64,000 nucleotides of DNA from Burkholderiales bacterium 70-64 (GCA_001898645.1 MKUQ01000016.1:248001-312000); one strand, 5' to 3'; shown: positions 18,113-27,045, numbered from the stretch's first letter. Numbers and translations are program-made. Notes: generated by a model from the sequence alone, not told the origin.

Positions 18113-18996
18113 GTATCCGCTCCTCGACCATCGTCCCCCGCGCCGGACAGCTCCTGCAACATGCGCAGCGTCCAGGCCTCCACCAGGAGCCTTCGCCCAG
18201 CCGCGGTCGCGCGGATGTCGGATATCGGTCGACACTCCTGCGCAGCCAGCGCCGCGGCCTCTCGAAGATCCTCCGGGCCCGGGGTTCTTCCTCTCAATGC
18301 CTGCTCGGCCTGGTACGCGCGCATGGCGGTCGGAGCAGCCGCACCGAGCACGATGCGTATGTCATGGACGCGGCCGTCCGTCTCCATGTCGATGCATCCC
18401 GCAAGGTTGATGATGCTGATTGCCTGGGCCTTGCGCCGTCCGACCTTGATGAACCGGCTGCGACGATCCGCCCGTGCGGCAGGAACGACCACTTCGGCGA
18501 CCACTTCGCCCACGCCCAGCCCGGTCTTTCCCGGCCCGAGGATGAACTCGGACAGAGCCACTTCCCTTTGCCCCTCGGCACCGACCAGCGTCACGGTCGC
18601 ATCCGCCGCCACGAGCGGCGGAACAGCATCGGCCGCGGGCGAAGCCGTGACGATGTTCCCCCCCAGAGTTGCCCTGTTGCGGATCTGTCGCGAGCTCATC
18701 TGCGTCACGGCGGTAACGAGAGATGGCACGATGCGCTGGATGGTCGCCGATGCCGCTATTTCCGCCATGCGAACGGCCGCGCCGATCCGCAGCTTCCCTT
18801 CTTTCTCGACGATCCGGCGGCATGGTTCCAGCTCGCTGATGTCGAACAGCACGCGGGGTTGTGTCTTGCCGGCCCGAATCTTGACGTGCAGATCGGTGCC
18901 GCCCGCCAGGACCGCCCCCTCGGAGCCGGCCTGGCGCAACCCTCCCAGGAGATCTTCCAGCGACCGCGGCCGGACGTAATCAAAGGGAAACGCCAC
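18109..18996 (-). CDS. FAD-binding subunit of a xanthine dehydrogenase-family hydroxylase
   Basis: A 295-residue CoxM/subunit-M-type flavoprotein. FAD-binding motifs are AGGTDLHVKIRAG (about 31) and the central NRATLGGNIVTASPAAD (about 105). It begins MAFPFDYVRP, the typical start of this family. The gene lies 186 bases downstream of the lactonase-like gene; that gap holds only a small hairpin (19091-19107) and no obvious promoter, so it is probably in the same operon. It completes the three-subunit molybdenum hydroxylase with the two following genes. Confidence 0.9.
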   Translation of the reverse strand: MAFPFDYVRPRSLEDLLGGLRQAGSEGAVLAGGTDLHVKIRAGKTQPRVLFDISELEPCRRIVEKEGKLRIGAAVRMAEIAASATIQRIVPSLVTAVTQMSSRQIRNRATLGGNIVTASPAADAVPPLVAADATVTLVGAEGQREVALSEFILGPGKTGLGVGEVVAEVVVPAARADRRSRFIKVGRRKAQAISIINLAGCIDMETDGRVHDIRIVLGAAAPTAMRAYQAEQALRGRTPGPEDLREAAALAAQECRPISDIRATAAGRRLLVEAWTLRMLQELSGAGDDGRGADT

Positions 18997-19182
18997 CTCG
19001 ACTGCTCCTTCCCGGCAAGATTCGACAACGGCACGAAGGCGTTATCGCCTCCCGGATGGTCGATATCGGGGCCAAGGTTCAATGAGCTCCGGCATTGGCG
19101 AAATGCCTCGCAGCTGGTCTTTTCGTCGATCCGATGCGCGCACCTCCTGCCTCGTCGGGCATGGAGGTGCCGCCGCCATTCG

Positions 19183-19974
19183 CTACGGCAGGTGACTGAC
19201 TTTCATCAGTTCCTGCTCGTGGGACGGAAGAACCTTGTCCCCGAACATCTGAACGAGCTTGAGGCTGCTTTCGTATGCCTTGATGGTGTCGGTATGCACG
19301 GCCGCAGGGATGATCGGATAACCGATCGCCTTCTTCAACTCCTCCGGCGGATAGAAGTTGTCGTTGATCGCACAGTAGCCGGAGATCGCGTACCAACCCT
19401 TGTCGGTCTCGACCGCCACCGACTGTCCGCCAGGAGTATGGCCGGGAGTGTGGATCAGGCGGATTCCCGGGGCGAAGTTCACGTCACCTCGTACCAACTC
19501 GATATTTCGCATCTGTTCGTAGTACCAGCGCGGGGCGTAGGCAAAGGCCTGCATCGGATGAGGGTTCAGCGCGCTCTGCCATTCTGCCTCCTGAATGACG
19601 ATCTTCGCGTTCTTGCACTTCTCCGCATTCATGATGTGGTCCCAATGCAGATGAGTGATCAAGATGTAATCGATGTCGCTCGGCTTCAGACCCCAAGCGC
19701 CGAGACCGTCCTCGAAGCTCGTGATGTCCTGGACGTCCTTGAAGCGCTCTCCTCCCGCGACAAACTGCCCGCCACCACCGCCCTTGACGACACGGTAGTA
19801 ATCGGCCGCACTGCAGCCCGCATCGACCAGGATGTTCTTTTCGGTGCCATTGATGCGCCAAACGATATATGGAATATCGACCTTCTGCCCATAGAAGTTC
19901 AGATAAGTGAACCGCGACTTCTCGCGTGCCGGGCCCATCGCGTTAGTGAATAGGTCCAAGGAGTACTTGCTCAT
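19183..19974 (-). CDS. Metallo-beta-lactamase-fold hydrolase, N-acyl homoserine lactonase-like
   Basis: A 263-residue MBL-fold hydrolase. The zinc motif HLHWDH (about residue 114) and further ligand sites HTPGHTPGG (about 165-173) and a late Asp/His region are visible, in the pattern of AHL lactonases and related lactone hydrolases. The start at 19974 (MSKYSLDL) has an AGAGGA site upstream; an ATG at 19992 has none. It is the first gene of the downstream operon, about 100 bases from a predicted promoter. A likely role is opening a lactone or cyclic ester formed in the pathway; quorum-signal hydrolysis is an alternative but there is no quorum gene nearby. Confidence 0.8.
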   Translation of the reverse strand: MSKYSLDLFTNAMGPAREKSRFTYLNFYGQKVDIPYIVWRINGTEKNILVDAGCSAADYYRVVKGGGGGQFVAGGERFKDVQDITSFEDGLGAWGLKPSDIDYILITHLHWDHIMNAEKCKNAKIVIQEAEWQSALNPHPMQAFAYAPRWYYEQMRNIELVRGDVNFAPGIRLIHTPGHTPGGQSVAVETDKGWYAISGYCAINDNFYPPEELKKAIGYPIIPAAVHTDTIKAYESSLKLVQMFGDKVLPSHEQELMKVSHLP

Positions 19975-19990
19975 CGTCGTCCTCTCGCTC

Positions 19991-20040
19991 ATGCGTTTAC
20001 GTCAATACGCTTCCCCGACTGTCACCGCTGCACGGTGCAG
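19991..20040 (-). promoter_or_regulatory. Leader elements of the lactonase operon (shared blocks and palindrome)
   Basis: Reading the plus strand, TGCGTTTACG at 19992-20001 and TCACCGCTG at 20022-20030 recur exactly in the leader of the Liv operon (30170-30179 and 30189-30197), in the same order. A perfect 13-base palindrome, CTGCACGGTGCAG, covers 20028-20040. Candidate binding sites or RNA elements; the factor is unknown. Confidence 0.4.
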
Positions 20041-20078
20041 TTGATGTCTCAGCGCTTCACCCTGCTCGACTGATCGTC

Positions 20079-20107
20079 ACGGTACAGTCGGCCAACGTGC
20101 ATGTCAA
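20079..20107 (-). promoter_or_regulatory. Predicted sigma-70-type promoter of the lactonase/Mo-hydroxylase operon
   Basis: On the reverse strand a perfect TTGACA (complement of 20102-20107) is followed 17 bases later by TACCGT (20079-20084), a weak -10 match. The start of transcription would be near 20072, about 98 bases before the lactonase start at 19974. The -35 box is identical to the one at the Liv operon. Confidence 0.45.
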
Positions 20108-20109
20108 TA

Positions 20110-20140
20110 TATAAAGTTCTTTATACAATATTCTGTATTC
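20110..20140. promoter_or_regulatory. Candidate operator: overlapping palindromes upstream of the -35 box
   Basis: TATAAAGTTCTTTATA (20110-20125) is a 7+7 perfect inverted repeat, overlapped by ATACA-N6-TGTAT (20123-20138). The 15-mer CAATATTCTGTATTC at 20126-20140 recurs with one mismatch at 30249-30263, by the -35 box of the Liv operon. The GntR/FCD regulator at 24797-25516 is the likeliest ligand, by inference. Confidence 0.45.
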
Positions 20141-20208
20141 CAGACGGGTCGACGCAAATCACGATCCACCTTATGCAGTCCGGTTCCGGCTATCAGCCGT
20201 TGCGCCCA

Positions 20209-20631
20209 CTACCCGCCACGGGTGGCCTCCCGCGCTCGTGCCGTGATCTCGACCCGGCCAGCATCGGCATCCACTCGCAACTGATCGCCCGAGCGTATCG
20301 TGAGGATCGGGTCCGGGCTCAACCGGTCCACCGTCGGCGTGCGCGTGATGATCGACACCATCGCGACGACGCCATCGACCTCGTTGCACAGGATCGCCTT
20401 CGGGCCTGTACCGGCACGCATGCCCCGATAGGCTACATAGGGAGCCAGCGTGGAACCCTTGCCGCGGGGGAAGACCAGGATCTTGTCCTGAATATTCTGT
20501 CCGGCACAGGGCCCGCCCGTAAGAATGCCGGTCTCGGGCACGATACCGCCGAAGAACGAAAACGGCTCGTCGATGACCAGCGCCTCTCCTTCGGTCGATC
20601 CACCGAACACCTTGTGTCCATCGAGAATCAT
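20209..20631 (-). CDS. Aconitase X small (swivelling domain) subunit
   Basis: A 140-residue DUF126/AcnX swivelling-domain protein. It has the typical start MILDGHKVFGG, followed by GEALV and the central LVFPRGKGSTLAPYV, where the Ser-containing GKGST loop is the conserved site. AcnX enzymes are hydro-lyases; described ones include cis-3-hydroxy-L-proline dehydratase and archaeal phosphomevalonate dehydratase. The start at 20631 overlaps the stop of the large subunit as ATGA, so the two are made together as a split-type AcnX. It is the last gene of the upstream operon; about 230 bases of regulatory DNA follow. Confidence 0.88.
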   Translation of the reverse strand: MILDGHKVFGGSTEGEALVIDEPFSFFGGIVPETGILTGGPCAGQNIQDKILVFPRGKGSTLAPYVAYRGMRAGTGPKAILCNEVDGVVAMVSIITRTPTVDRLSPDPILTIRSGDQLRVDADAGRVEITARAREATRGG

Positions 20632-21890
20632 GGCACCCACCTTTCCCGGCCATGCCACTTGCCGCCGACGATCGAATCGATGCAGTCGGCCGCACTGCCG
20701 TAACGCGTCTTGACTTTGCCGCCCGACACCATATTGATATAGGCAGCCGCCCGCGCGGAATTGGTTCCGACCACCGCAACCGGATCGACCAGCTTGTCCC
20801 ACGGAGTGAGCGGACCCGCACAACAGCCCGTGAGCACCGTCCCGCCGGCCCTTTCGATCGTGTCGATATAACCCATCCGCCGGGCCAGGTTGTACATCTC
20901 GAATCCGCAGCTGATCCAGAGCCGTTTGCTATCGAGCACTCTGCGACCTTCGAGAAGTCGCGCCACCTCCCGCAGTTCGGTGATCGACAGGTGCGGACAG
21001 CCGAGCGTGACGAGATCCACGTCGCGCGATTCGGTGGTGTTCAGGCTGATCCACGCCAGATTCATCTCGTGCTTGCCGACGCGAATCGTGGCCTCCGGCG
21101 GCTTGTTCCCGAATGCCGCCTCCACCGTGGGCGCTTCGGGGGTCAGGCCTACGATGTGGAGCATGGTCGAGGAACCCGAGACGCCGAGAGGCGAGGCGAG
21201 GAACTTGACTTCCTCCACCGACAGGCGACGACCGAAGCCGGTAAATACGCAGGTCTTCTCGCCAGCCACGCCTCCGACGTAGTAGCCATACAGGCCGATA
21301 TCTTCCTTGGTCAGTGAGTCCGGATCGAAACCGTCCGGTTCCACCAGCACCTTCCCGTGGCGAGACGCCGGGGTGAGCTCCGCCACCAGGGGCGCGCGAC
21401 CGGTGACGGCGCTCGCCAGCGATCCTGACGCTCCCACTCTGGGGCAACGCGCCCCGAAGAGCGAGTTCGCCAACAGGACCCCGGAACTGCCTGACCAGTT
21501 GATGTAGTCACCTTGCCGCGGCACGTTGCCGATCAGGTAGGGGCCGCACGAGAAGCTCTTGATCAGGCCGAGACTCTCGTAGTACGGCATGCACTTGCCG
21601 GTGTATTCCTTCTGCTGCTCCGCCTCCGAGCGCTGGATGCCTTGCTCTTCCCAGCGCTCGTAGTCGAAGTTGACGACATGCAGGGTGCTGAGCGTCCGAA
21701 CCTTCGCACCTTCGGAAACATCCCTCAACCACTCGACCGGCTCACCCAGGAGCGTGTGGGTGCTGGTTACCTCGACCAGCTTCGGCGCGTCGTAGACCTC
21801 TCCCCATTTCACGATCATGTCCATGGCCTTGGCGACCCCTGGACCGCACTCTCCATTGAGCATCTGCTCTTCTTCTTTAGTGAGTATCAT
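20628..21890 (-). CDS. Aconitase X catalytic (large) subunit
   Basis: A 420-residue DUF521/AcnX catalytic subunit, an iron-sulfur hydro-lyase that dehydrates a hydroxy-acid. Family blocks include SCGPYLIGNVPRQGDY (about 117), WSGSSGV, LGCPHLSITEL (about 290) and TGCCAGPLTPW (about 370); Cys residues in these blocks are the likely cluster ligands. The start at 21890 (MILTKEEEQM) has GGAGGGG about six bases upstream. It follows the thiolase gene after 48 bases and is coupled to the small subunit. Neighbouring genes (thiolase-DUF35, UbiD-like enzyme) make a phosphomevalonate-type or hydroxy-acid dehydration as plausible as the hydroxyproline reaction; the substrate cannot be decided here. Confidence 0.88.
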   Translation of the reverse strand: MILTKEEEQMLNGECGPGVAKAMDMIVKWGEVYDAPKLVEVTSTHTLLGEPVEWLRDVSEGAKVRTLSTLHVVNFDYERWEEQGIQRSEAEQQKEYTGKCMPYYESLGLIKSFSCGPYLIGNVPRQGDYINWSGSSGVLLANSLFGARCPRVGASGSLASAVTGRAPLVAELTPASRHGKVLVEPDGFDPDSLTKEDIGLYGYYVGGVAGEKTCVFTGFGRRLSVEEVKFLASPLGVSGSSTMLHIVGLTPEAPTVEAAFGNKPPEATIRVGKHEMNLAWISLNTTESRDVDLVTLGCPHLSITELREVARLLEGRRVLDSKRLWISCGFEMYNLARRMGYIDTIERAGGTVLTGCCAGPLTPWDKLVDPVAVVGTNSARAAAYINMVSGGKVKTRYGSAADCIDSIVGGKWHGRERWVP

Positions 21891-21938
21891 CGACGCCCCC
21901 TCCAAAAAAAGCCCCGGAGTTCCCGGAGATTCAGGACG

Positions 21939-23105
21939 CTATTTCTTCAGGATATGTACGCAGCACACCGGCGTATCGCTTGCCACTCCCCCACCCGAAC
22001 AGTGCACCAGGCCTGTCTTCGCGCCCGCCACCTGCCGCTCGCCCGCTTCGCCGCGAAGCTGCCATACCACCTCGGCAACCTGGGCGACCCCTGTGGCGCC
22101 GACAGGATGGCCCTTGGCCAACAACCCCCCACTTGCATTGATGGGAAGCTTCCCGCCAAGTTCCGACCATCCCTCGTCCAGCCACTTTCCGTACTCGCCT
22201 TCGGGCACGAGTCCGAGCCCCTCCACACGCATGAACTCGGCGATCGTGAAGCAGTCGTGAACCTCGGCAAGATCGAGATCCTCGGGCCCGATGCCGGCCA
22301 TCTCGAATGCCTGCTTGCCCGCCCGCGCTTCCACCTGGTTTCGCGCAACCTCGCGATCAGGCTCGTAGCCGCCGGTGGTCAGCGCCGAGGCGACCACCCA
22401 TATCGGCTTGCTCGTGTACCGGGCGGCAACCTCCTTCGAAACCAAGATGGCGGCGGCGGCGCCGTCGCCCAGGGGATTGCACGACAGAAGCGTCAATGGA
22501 TCGGCCACCATTCGTGAATTCAGAACCTCCTCGACGGTGACCTCCCGGCGATGCTGCGACCTCGGATTCAGGCAGCCGTTGCGGTGGTTCTTCACCGACA
22601 CCTTGGCCAATTGCTCCGCAGTGGTGCCGTATTTCTCCATGAAACGCTTGGCCCGAAGCGCCCAATGCCCCGGCATCGTCAGACCGATGTCGCCTTCGTA
22701 TTCCACTTCGGTCGCGCCCGCCAGGGCCTTGGTCGACAATCGCGTGTCCGACGCGTAGAGCTTTTCCGCCCCGACGGCAAGAGCCACGTCGTACATGCCC
22801 GATGCCACCGAGATCCATGCCTCGCGAAACGCGGATGATCCGCTCGCGCAGGCGTTCTCGACATTGGTGATCGGAATTCCGCGAATGCCGGCCTCCTTCA
22901 GCATGATCTGGCCCAGGACCATGTACTGACCGGTGATCGCACCCAGGCACGCGTTGCCCACGTACGCGGTCTGGATATCACGCGGACTGACCTTCGCGTC
23001 CTGTATCGCGTCCCATACGGCGGCCCGGCCCAGGTCTTTCAGCGGCGTCGACAGGAACTTCCCGAATGGGGTCATTCCGACCCCGATGACAGCCACATCC
23101 CTCAT
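21939..23105 (-). CDS. Thiolase (SCP-x/acetyl-CoA acetyltransferase-like)
   Basis: A 388-residue thiolase-superfamily enzyme of the kind that pairs with DUF35 proteins. The nucleophilic Cys is in ENACASGSS (about residue 85), the catalytic His in KGHPVGATG (about 345), and the C-terminal site reads HCSGGG. The block EVHDCFTIAEFMRVEGLG is typical of the SCP2/lipid-transfer-type branch. It could cleave a 3-oxoacyl-CoA (retro-Claisen) or perform a related carbon-carbon step. The DUF35 partner is encoded directly upstream (15 bases), as is a CoA-transferase that could activate the acid. Start at the ATG of MRDVAVIGVGM, the usual start for the family. Confidence 0.88.
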   Translation of the reverse strand: MRDVAVIGVGMTPFGKFLSTPLKDLGRAAVWDAIQDAKVSPRDIQTAYVGNACLGAITGQYMVLGQIMLKEAGIRGIPITNVENACASGSSAFREAWISVASGMYDVALAVGAEKLYASDTRLSTKALAGATEVEYEGDIGLTMPGHWALRAKRFMEKYGTTAEQLAKVSVKNHRNGCLNPRSQHRREVTVEEVLNSRMVADPLTLLSCNPLGDGAAAAILVSKEVAARYTSKPIWVVASALTTGGYEPDREVARNQVEARAGKQAFEMAGIGPEDLDLAEVHDCFTIAEFMRVEGLGLVPEGEYGKWLDEGWSELGGKLPINASGGLLAKGHPVGATGVAQVAEVVWQLRGEAGERQVAGAKTGLVHCSGGGVASDTPVCCVHILKK

Positions 23106-23120
23106 GCCCCCAATCTCCCT

Positions 23121-23585
23121 CTACGATTGCCTGTCCGCCAACGGCCTGAACTTGTAGGTGACGACCTCGCCGCCTGCGCCGTCGTCCCGCAGCTTGTCCA
23201 GGACCATCTCCATCTTCATCCCGGTCCTGAGCGGGAAGCGGTCGTCGACGCCGGTGATCATCGCCGGAATACGCACGTTCTCCGGCTCGAGGACAAGGTA
23301 TCCGAACGGGTATGGAGGGTTGAATTCCGGGCTTGCGATATGAATGACGGTATGCGCATAGAGCCTGCCGATGTTCCCGAAGCGCCAGCGCTCCATTGAT
23401 TCATCGGTGAGGCAGTTCGGGCATACATGTCGAGGCGGAAAGAACGCGGCCCCGCACGCGGAGCACCTCGTACCTATCAGGTGAGGGCGGCCATCCACCA
23501 CCTCGTAATGCCGGGACGACGACGGGCGCGCCGCGTTGCCGGCGCGGGCATTTCCGACGTCCGGGGCATCGTTTCGGCCTGACAT
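23121..23585 (-). CDS. Zn-ribbon OB-fold protein (DUF35), thiolase partner
   Basis: A 154-residue DUF35 protein. A rubredoxin-like zinc ribbon (CSACGAAFFPPRHVCPNC, about 41-58) precedes an OB-fold (about 65-150). Proteins of this family bridge or scaffold thiolases and thiolase-like enzymes, passing acyl-CoA intermediates. The gene sits between the CoA-transferase and thiolase genes; its start codon lies two bases from the upstream stop. The start at 23585 (MSGRNDAPD) gives a short, disordered N-terminus before the ribbon; no better start is evident. Confidence 0.85.
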   Translation of the reverse strand: MSGRNDAPDVGNARAGNAARPSSSRHYEVVDGRPHLIGTRCSACGAAFFPPRHVCPNCLTDESMERWRFGNIGRLYAHTVIHIASPEFNPPYPFGYLVLEPENVRIPAMITGVDDRFPLRTGMKMEMVLDKLRDDGAGGEVVTYKFRPLADRQS

Positions 23586-23587
23586 GA

Positions 23588-24775
23588 TCAGATCACTCCT
23601 TCGGCCATCAAGTTCTTCACCTCGTCGACCGAAAGATCCAGCAGCTCGGTCAACACGCTTACGTTGTCGCCGCCGAGCCGGGGCGGCGTCGAGTAGTGCC
23701 GAATGGGCGTGCGCGACAGCTTGATGGGGTTGCCGAACATGCGCAGATCGTCCCCGGAGTGATCGACCGAGACCACCATGCCGCGATGCAGCAGGGCCGG
23801 GTCGTCGAAGACCTTGTCGATGGCGTTCACCGGCGCGAACGGCACGCCGAAGCTCGAGAAGATCTCGCTCCACTCCCGACACGTCCTCGATTCGAAGACC
23901 CTGTCGAGGATTGCGTTCAGCTCCCCCTTGTTCTTCAATCGGTCGCCGAGCCTCGCGAAACGCGGATCGTGCTTGAGCTCGGGCGCCTCCAGGGCGTCAC
24001 AGAGAACCCCCCAGAACTTCTCGTTGGCGCAACTGACCGTAATGAACTGATCCTTCGTCTTGAATGCCTGGAACGGAACGATCGACTGGTGCCCGGAACC
24101 GACAGGTCCCGCCACCTCGTTGGCCTGGCTGAAATACAAGGCGGGATAGGTTATGAACGCTGCCAGCGAATCGAGAAGGGCGATATCGACGAGCTGCCCC
24201 TCCCCCTCCTTGTCACGATGGCGCAATGCCGCCAGGATTCCCACGGTCGACCACATCGACGCAGCCAGGTCTCCCATCGGCACACCGAGCCTGAGCGGAA
24301 CGCGCCCTTCCTCTCCGGTCATGCTCATCGAACCGCTCAAGGCCTGGATATTCAGGTCATACGCGGGCCGATCGCCGTAGGGACCATCCGTCCCGTAAGC
24401 AGTGATCGAACAGCAAATGATCCGTTCGTTGACTTCCGCCAGGCGCGCATAGTCGATCCCGAGCTTGCGTGTGATTCCCGGGCGGTAGTTGTCGATCACG
24501 ACGTCGGCCTTGCGGACCAGCGCAAGAAAGATCTCCTTGCCCCTGGGCGAGTTCAGGTCCAGCGTGATCGCCTTCTTGTTGCGGTTCAGGCTGATGTAAT
24601 AGAGCGACTCCCCATCGTGGAAATGAGGTGGAATGGCCCGGCTCGCATCTCCGACTGCTCGCTGCTCCACCTTGATGATCTCCGCGCCGAGGTCGCCGAG
24701 GATCATCGTCGCGAACGGACCGGACATGAACGTCGTCAGGTCGATAACCCGGACTCCTTCGAGCGCCTTCTTCAT
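23588..24775 (-). CDS. Class III (CaiB/BaiF-type) CoA-transferase
   Basis: A 395-residue family III CoA-transferase that would move CoA from a donor to a carboxylic acid in the cytoplasm. The N-terminal block LEGVRVIDLTTFMSGPFATM and the EIIKVE motif are canonical. The likely catalytic Asp is in GVPMGDLAASM (about residue 172), where formyl-CoA transferase has its nucleophile. It follows the GntR regulator gene by about 20 bases and precedes DUF35 and thiolase, suggesting activation of an acid before thiolytic cleavage. The substrate is unknown. Confidence 0.9.
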   Translation of the reverse strand: MKKALEGVRVIDLTTFMSGPFATMILGDLGAEIIKVEQRAVGDASRAIPPHFHDGESLYYISLNRNKKAITLDLNSPRGKEIFLALVRKADVVIDNYRPGITRKLGIDYARLAEVNERIICCSITAYGTDGPYGDRPAYDLNIQALSGSMSMTGEEGRVPLRLGVPMGDLAASMWSTVGILAALRHRDKEGEGQLVDIALLDSLAAFITYPALYFSQANEVAGPVGSGHQSIVPFQAFKTKDQFITVSCANEKFWGVLCDALEAPELKHDPRFARLGDRLKNKGELNAILDRVFESRTCREWSEIFSSFGVPFAPVNAIDKVFDDPALLHRGMVVSVDHSGDDLRMFGNPIKLSRTPIRHYSTPPRLGGDNVSVLTELLDLSVDEVKNLMAEGVI

Positions 24776-24796
24776 GACCTCTCCGCTGCCTTCCGC

Positions 24797-25516
24797 TCAG
24801 TCGGCTTTCTTGTTCGATTTCAGGATCCTGTGCAGATCCTGAAGTGCGCCATAAATGATCGCTTCGGCACGCCGCGCTGCTTCATCCACGAACCCTTCCT
24901 TCATCGCCGCGACCAGCTGCAGATGCTCTTGAAGCGATTGGTCGAGATTTTCCGTCTGCAGGATCACGAGAAAGCGAAAACGCTGGATCTGTCTGGACAA
25001 CTGCCTCCAGATCGCCTGAAGCCGCTGGTTCGGGCAGCTCGAAATGAGGAGGTTGTAGAAACCTTCGACTGCACGAACGAAGCCCGTCTTGTCCCCAAGC
25101 TCGGCACTGCGACGCATTGCCTCCAGACTCCCCCCGAGCCTTGCGACGATTGCCGACGCAGAGGGTTGTTGAAGGATCGTTCGTACGGCCAGCGCGTTCA
25201 GCGATGCACGCAGCGGGTAGATCTCGTTCAGATCCTTCATGTTCATTTCCGAGACCAGGAAGACGCTGCGCGGCCTTCGCGTCACCAACCCCTCCCGCTG
25301 CAACAGCAGCAGCGCTTCCCGAACCGGGGACTTGCTGATTCCGAGGTCCGAGGCGATCTGCGCGGGATTCAGGACAGTCCCCGGGGGCAGGCTCCCGTCG
25401 GCGATTCTTGTCTCGAGATAGTCCTCCGCCACCTTGGCCAGGGACGACGGCAGGCTCACCGCCCGATGCTCGTCGTCGGTTTCGGCAGATCCGGAGTCAA
25501 GTTCGATCGTTTGCAA
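24797..25516 (-). CDS. GntR-family regulator with FCD domain
   Basis: A 239-residue repressor-type regulator. A winged-helix GntR domain (about 25-95; NPAQIASDLGISKSPVREALLLL) is followed by a helical FCD ligand-binding domain (about 100-230). In the FCD domain the usual Asp-x3-His motif reads EGFYN, and the third His is not apparent, so the classical metal site seems incomplete; the EH in LQEHLQL remains. Located inside the Liv operon between livF and the CoA-transferase, it probably senses the substrate or an intermediate. The shared operator-like sequences at 20110-20140 and 30249-30263 are its likeliest targets, by inference. Confidence 0.87.
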   Translation of the reverse strand: MQTIELDSGSAETDDEHRAVSLPSSLAKVAEDYLETRIADGSLPPGTVLNPAQIASDLGISKSPVREALLLLQREGLVTRRPRSVFLVSEMNMKDLNEIYPLRASLNALAVRTILQQPSASAIVARLGGSLEAMRRSAELGDKTGFVRAVEGFYNLLISSCPNQRLQAIWRQLSRQIQRFRFLVILQTENLDQSLQEHLQLVAAMKEGFVDEAARRAEAIIYGALQDLHRILKSNKKAD

Positions 25517-25532
25517 TCGGTCCTCTCTACTT

Positions 25533-26261
25533 TCAGTGTCTGGTCATTCCAGACGTTCCGAGGTACGTCTTCAGGATGAAATCATCCTTCAGGAGATCGT
25601 CCCGGGACCCGCCGGAGACGACCTTTCCCCTCTCCAATACATAACCGCGGTCTGCCAGTTGCAAGGCAATGCGTGCATTCTGCTCCACCAGCAATATCGT
25701 CACCCGGCCACGCAATTGATCCAGCACCCGGAAGATGTCCCTGACGATCAGGGGTGCGAGCCCCATCGACGGCTCATCGAGCAAGAGGAGCTTCGGGCGA
25801 CTCATCATCGCCCGTGCGATCGCCAGCATCTGCTGTTCGCCGCCCGAGAGAAGGCCCGCCATCTGGTTTTCGCGTTTTCCGAGGATGGGAAAGGTCTCGT
25901 ACAACCCCTCGAGGTCGCGGCGGACCTCGGCTCTCTGTGCCGGTCCGCGCCTCAGGTACGCGCCCAGCAGCAGGTTCTCCTTGACCGTCAGCGGCCCGAA
26001 CACCCGACGGCCCTCGGGAACCATCGCTATGCCGCATGCCACCACCGCCGATGGGCCCAGACCCCGTATCGTCCTTCCGTCGAAGCTGATCGCACCCGAC
26101 CCGACAGCCGACATGCCGCAGATCGAGCGCAACAAGGTGGTCTTGCCCGCGCCATTGGGCCCGATCACGCATACGAGCTCACCCTGCCGGACGTTCAGAT
26201 CCACGTCCTGCAGAACGCGCAGATGGCCATAACCCGCGTTGATTTTTTCGACGCTGAGCAT
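25533..26261 (-). CDS. livF: Branched-chain amino acid-type ABC transporter ATP-binding protein
   Basis: A 242-residue LivF-type ATPase. Walker A is GPNGAGKTT (about 34), the signature is LSGGEQQMLAIARA (about 136), Walker B is LLLLDEPSMGL (about 157). It energises uptake by the LivHM permease together with LivG. The gene starts one base after livG ends and 16 bases separate it from the GntR gene, so the importer and regulator are co-transcribed. Related importers carry amino acids, but many in catabolic loci carry aromatic or aliphatic acids; the substrate here is unknown. Confidence 0.93.
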   Translation of the reverse strand: MLSVEKINAGYGHLRVLQDVDLNVRQGELVCVIGPNGAGKTTLLRSICGMSAVGSGAISFDGRTIRGLGPSAVVACGIAMVPEGRRVFGPLTVKENLLLGAYLRRGPAQRAEVRRDLEGLYETFPILGKRENQMAGLLSGGEQQMLAIARAMMSRPKLLLLDEPSMGLAPLIVRDIFRVLDQLRGRVTILLVEQNARIALQLADRGYVLERGKVVSGGSRDDLLKDDFILKTYLGTSGMTRH

Positions 26262-26262
26262 G

Positions 26263-27030
26263 TCAAACCTCGGTACCCAGGTAGACCTCGATGACCCTCT
26301 CGTTCCGCTGGATGTCCTCCGGGGTACCCTCGGCGATCTTCTCGCCGAAGTTCAGCACCACGATTTCATCGCTCAGGTTCATCACAAGATGCATATCATG
26401 CTCGACGAGAAGCACGGTGACGCCGTCGTCGCGGATTTCCCTGACGAGCTTCATCATGTGTTCTGCTTCGTTGCGCGTGAGCCCCGCCGCGAATTCATCG
26501 AGCAACAGGAGCTGCGGACTCAGCGCCAGGGCACGTGCCATCTCGAGCAGCTTCAGCTCCCCGCAGGCAAGATCGCCGGCGCCCTCGTTCGCCTTGTCCG
26601 ACAGCCCCACCTTTTCCAGGATTTCGAGACAGCGATCGTGCATCTCCCGCTCTTCCCTGCGCGAGCGGCTCGTGAAAAGCAGGGCGTCGAGCCAACCCGC
26701 CCTGCCTCGCAGATGACATCCCACCTGCACATTCTCCAGGACGGACATCCCCTCGAAGATCTGGGGAGTCTGGAATGTCCGCCCCATGCCCATTGCGGCA
26801 CGACGGTTCGACTTCAGGCCATTGACGACTCGACCACCGAGGCGAATCTGACCGACCGAGGGAGAATCGATTCCGGTGATCAGATTGAACAGGGTGCTCT
26901 TGCCGGCGCCGTTCGGTCCGATCACGGCCTTGATGCTCCGCTCCGGTACCTGGAACGAGAGGTTGGATATGGCCGTCAATCCGCCGAAAGACTTGCTTAC
27001 TTCATCGACGCTCAGGAAGACATCCGCCAC
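26263..27030 (-). CDS. livG: Branched-chain amino acid-type ABC transporter ATP-binding protein
   Basis: A 255-residue LivG-type ATPase. Walker A is GPNGAGKST (about 37), the signature reads LACGELKLLEMARA (Cys in place of the common Ser), and Walker B is LLLLDEFAAGL with Phe where Pro is usual. The N-terminal MADVFLSVDEVSKSFGG start is as expected. It lies directly before livF and 15 bases after livM. With LivF it forms the ATPase dimer of the importer. Confidence 0.93.
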   Translation of the reverse strand: MADVFLSVDEVSKSFGGLTAISNLSFQVPERSIKAVIGPNGAGKSTLFNLITGIDSPSVGQIRLGGRVVNGLKSNRRAAMGMGRTFQTPQIFEGMSVLENVQVGCHLRGRAGWLDALLFTSRSRREEREMHDRCLEILEKVGLSDKANEGAGDLACGELKLLEMARALALSPQLLLLDEFAAGLTRNEAEHMMKLVREIRDDGVTVLLVEHDMHLVMNLSDEIVVLNFGEKIAEGTPEDIQRNERVIEVYLGTEV

Positions 27031-27045
27031 GATTCAGCGATCTCC

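Noticed and set aside
18997-19182. Hairpin GGCATT-N5-AATGCC at 19091-19107 as a terminator
   Set aside because: Only 6 base pairs, no T-run, and it lies between genes that appear to be one operon.
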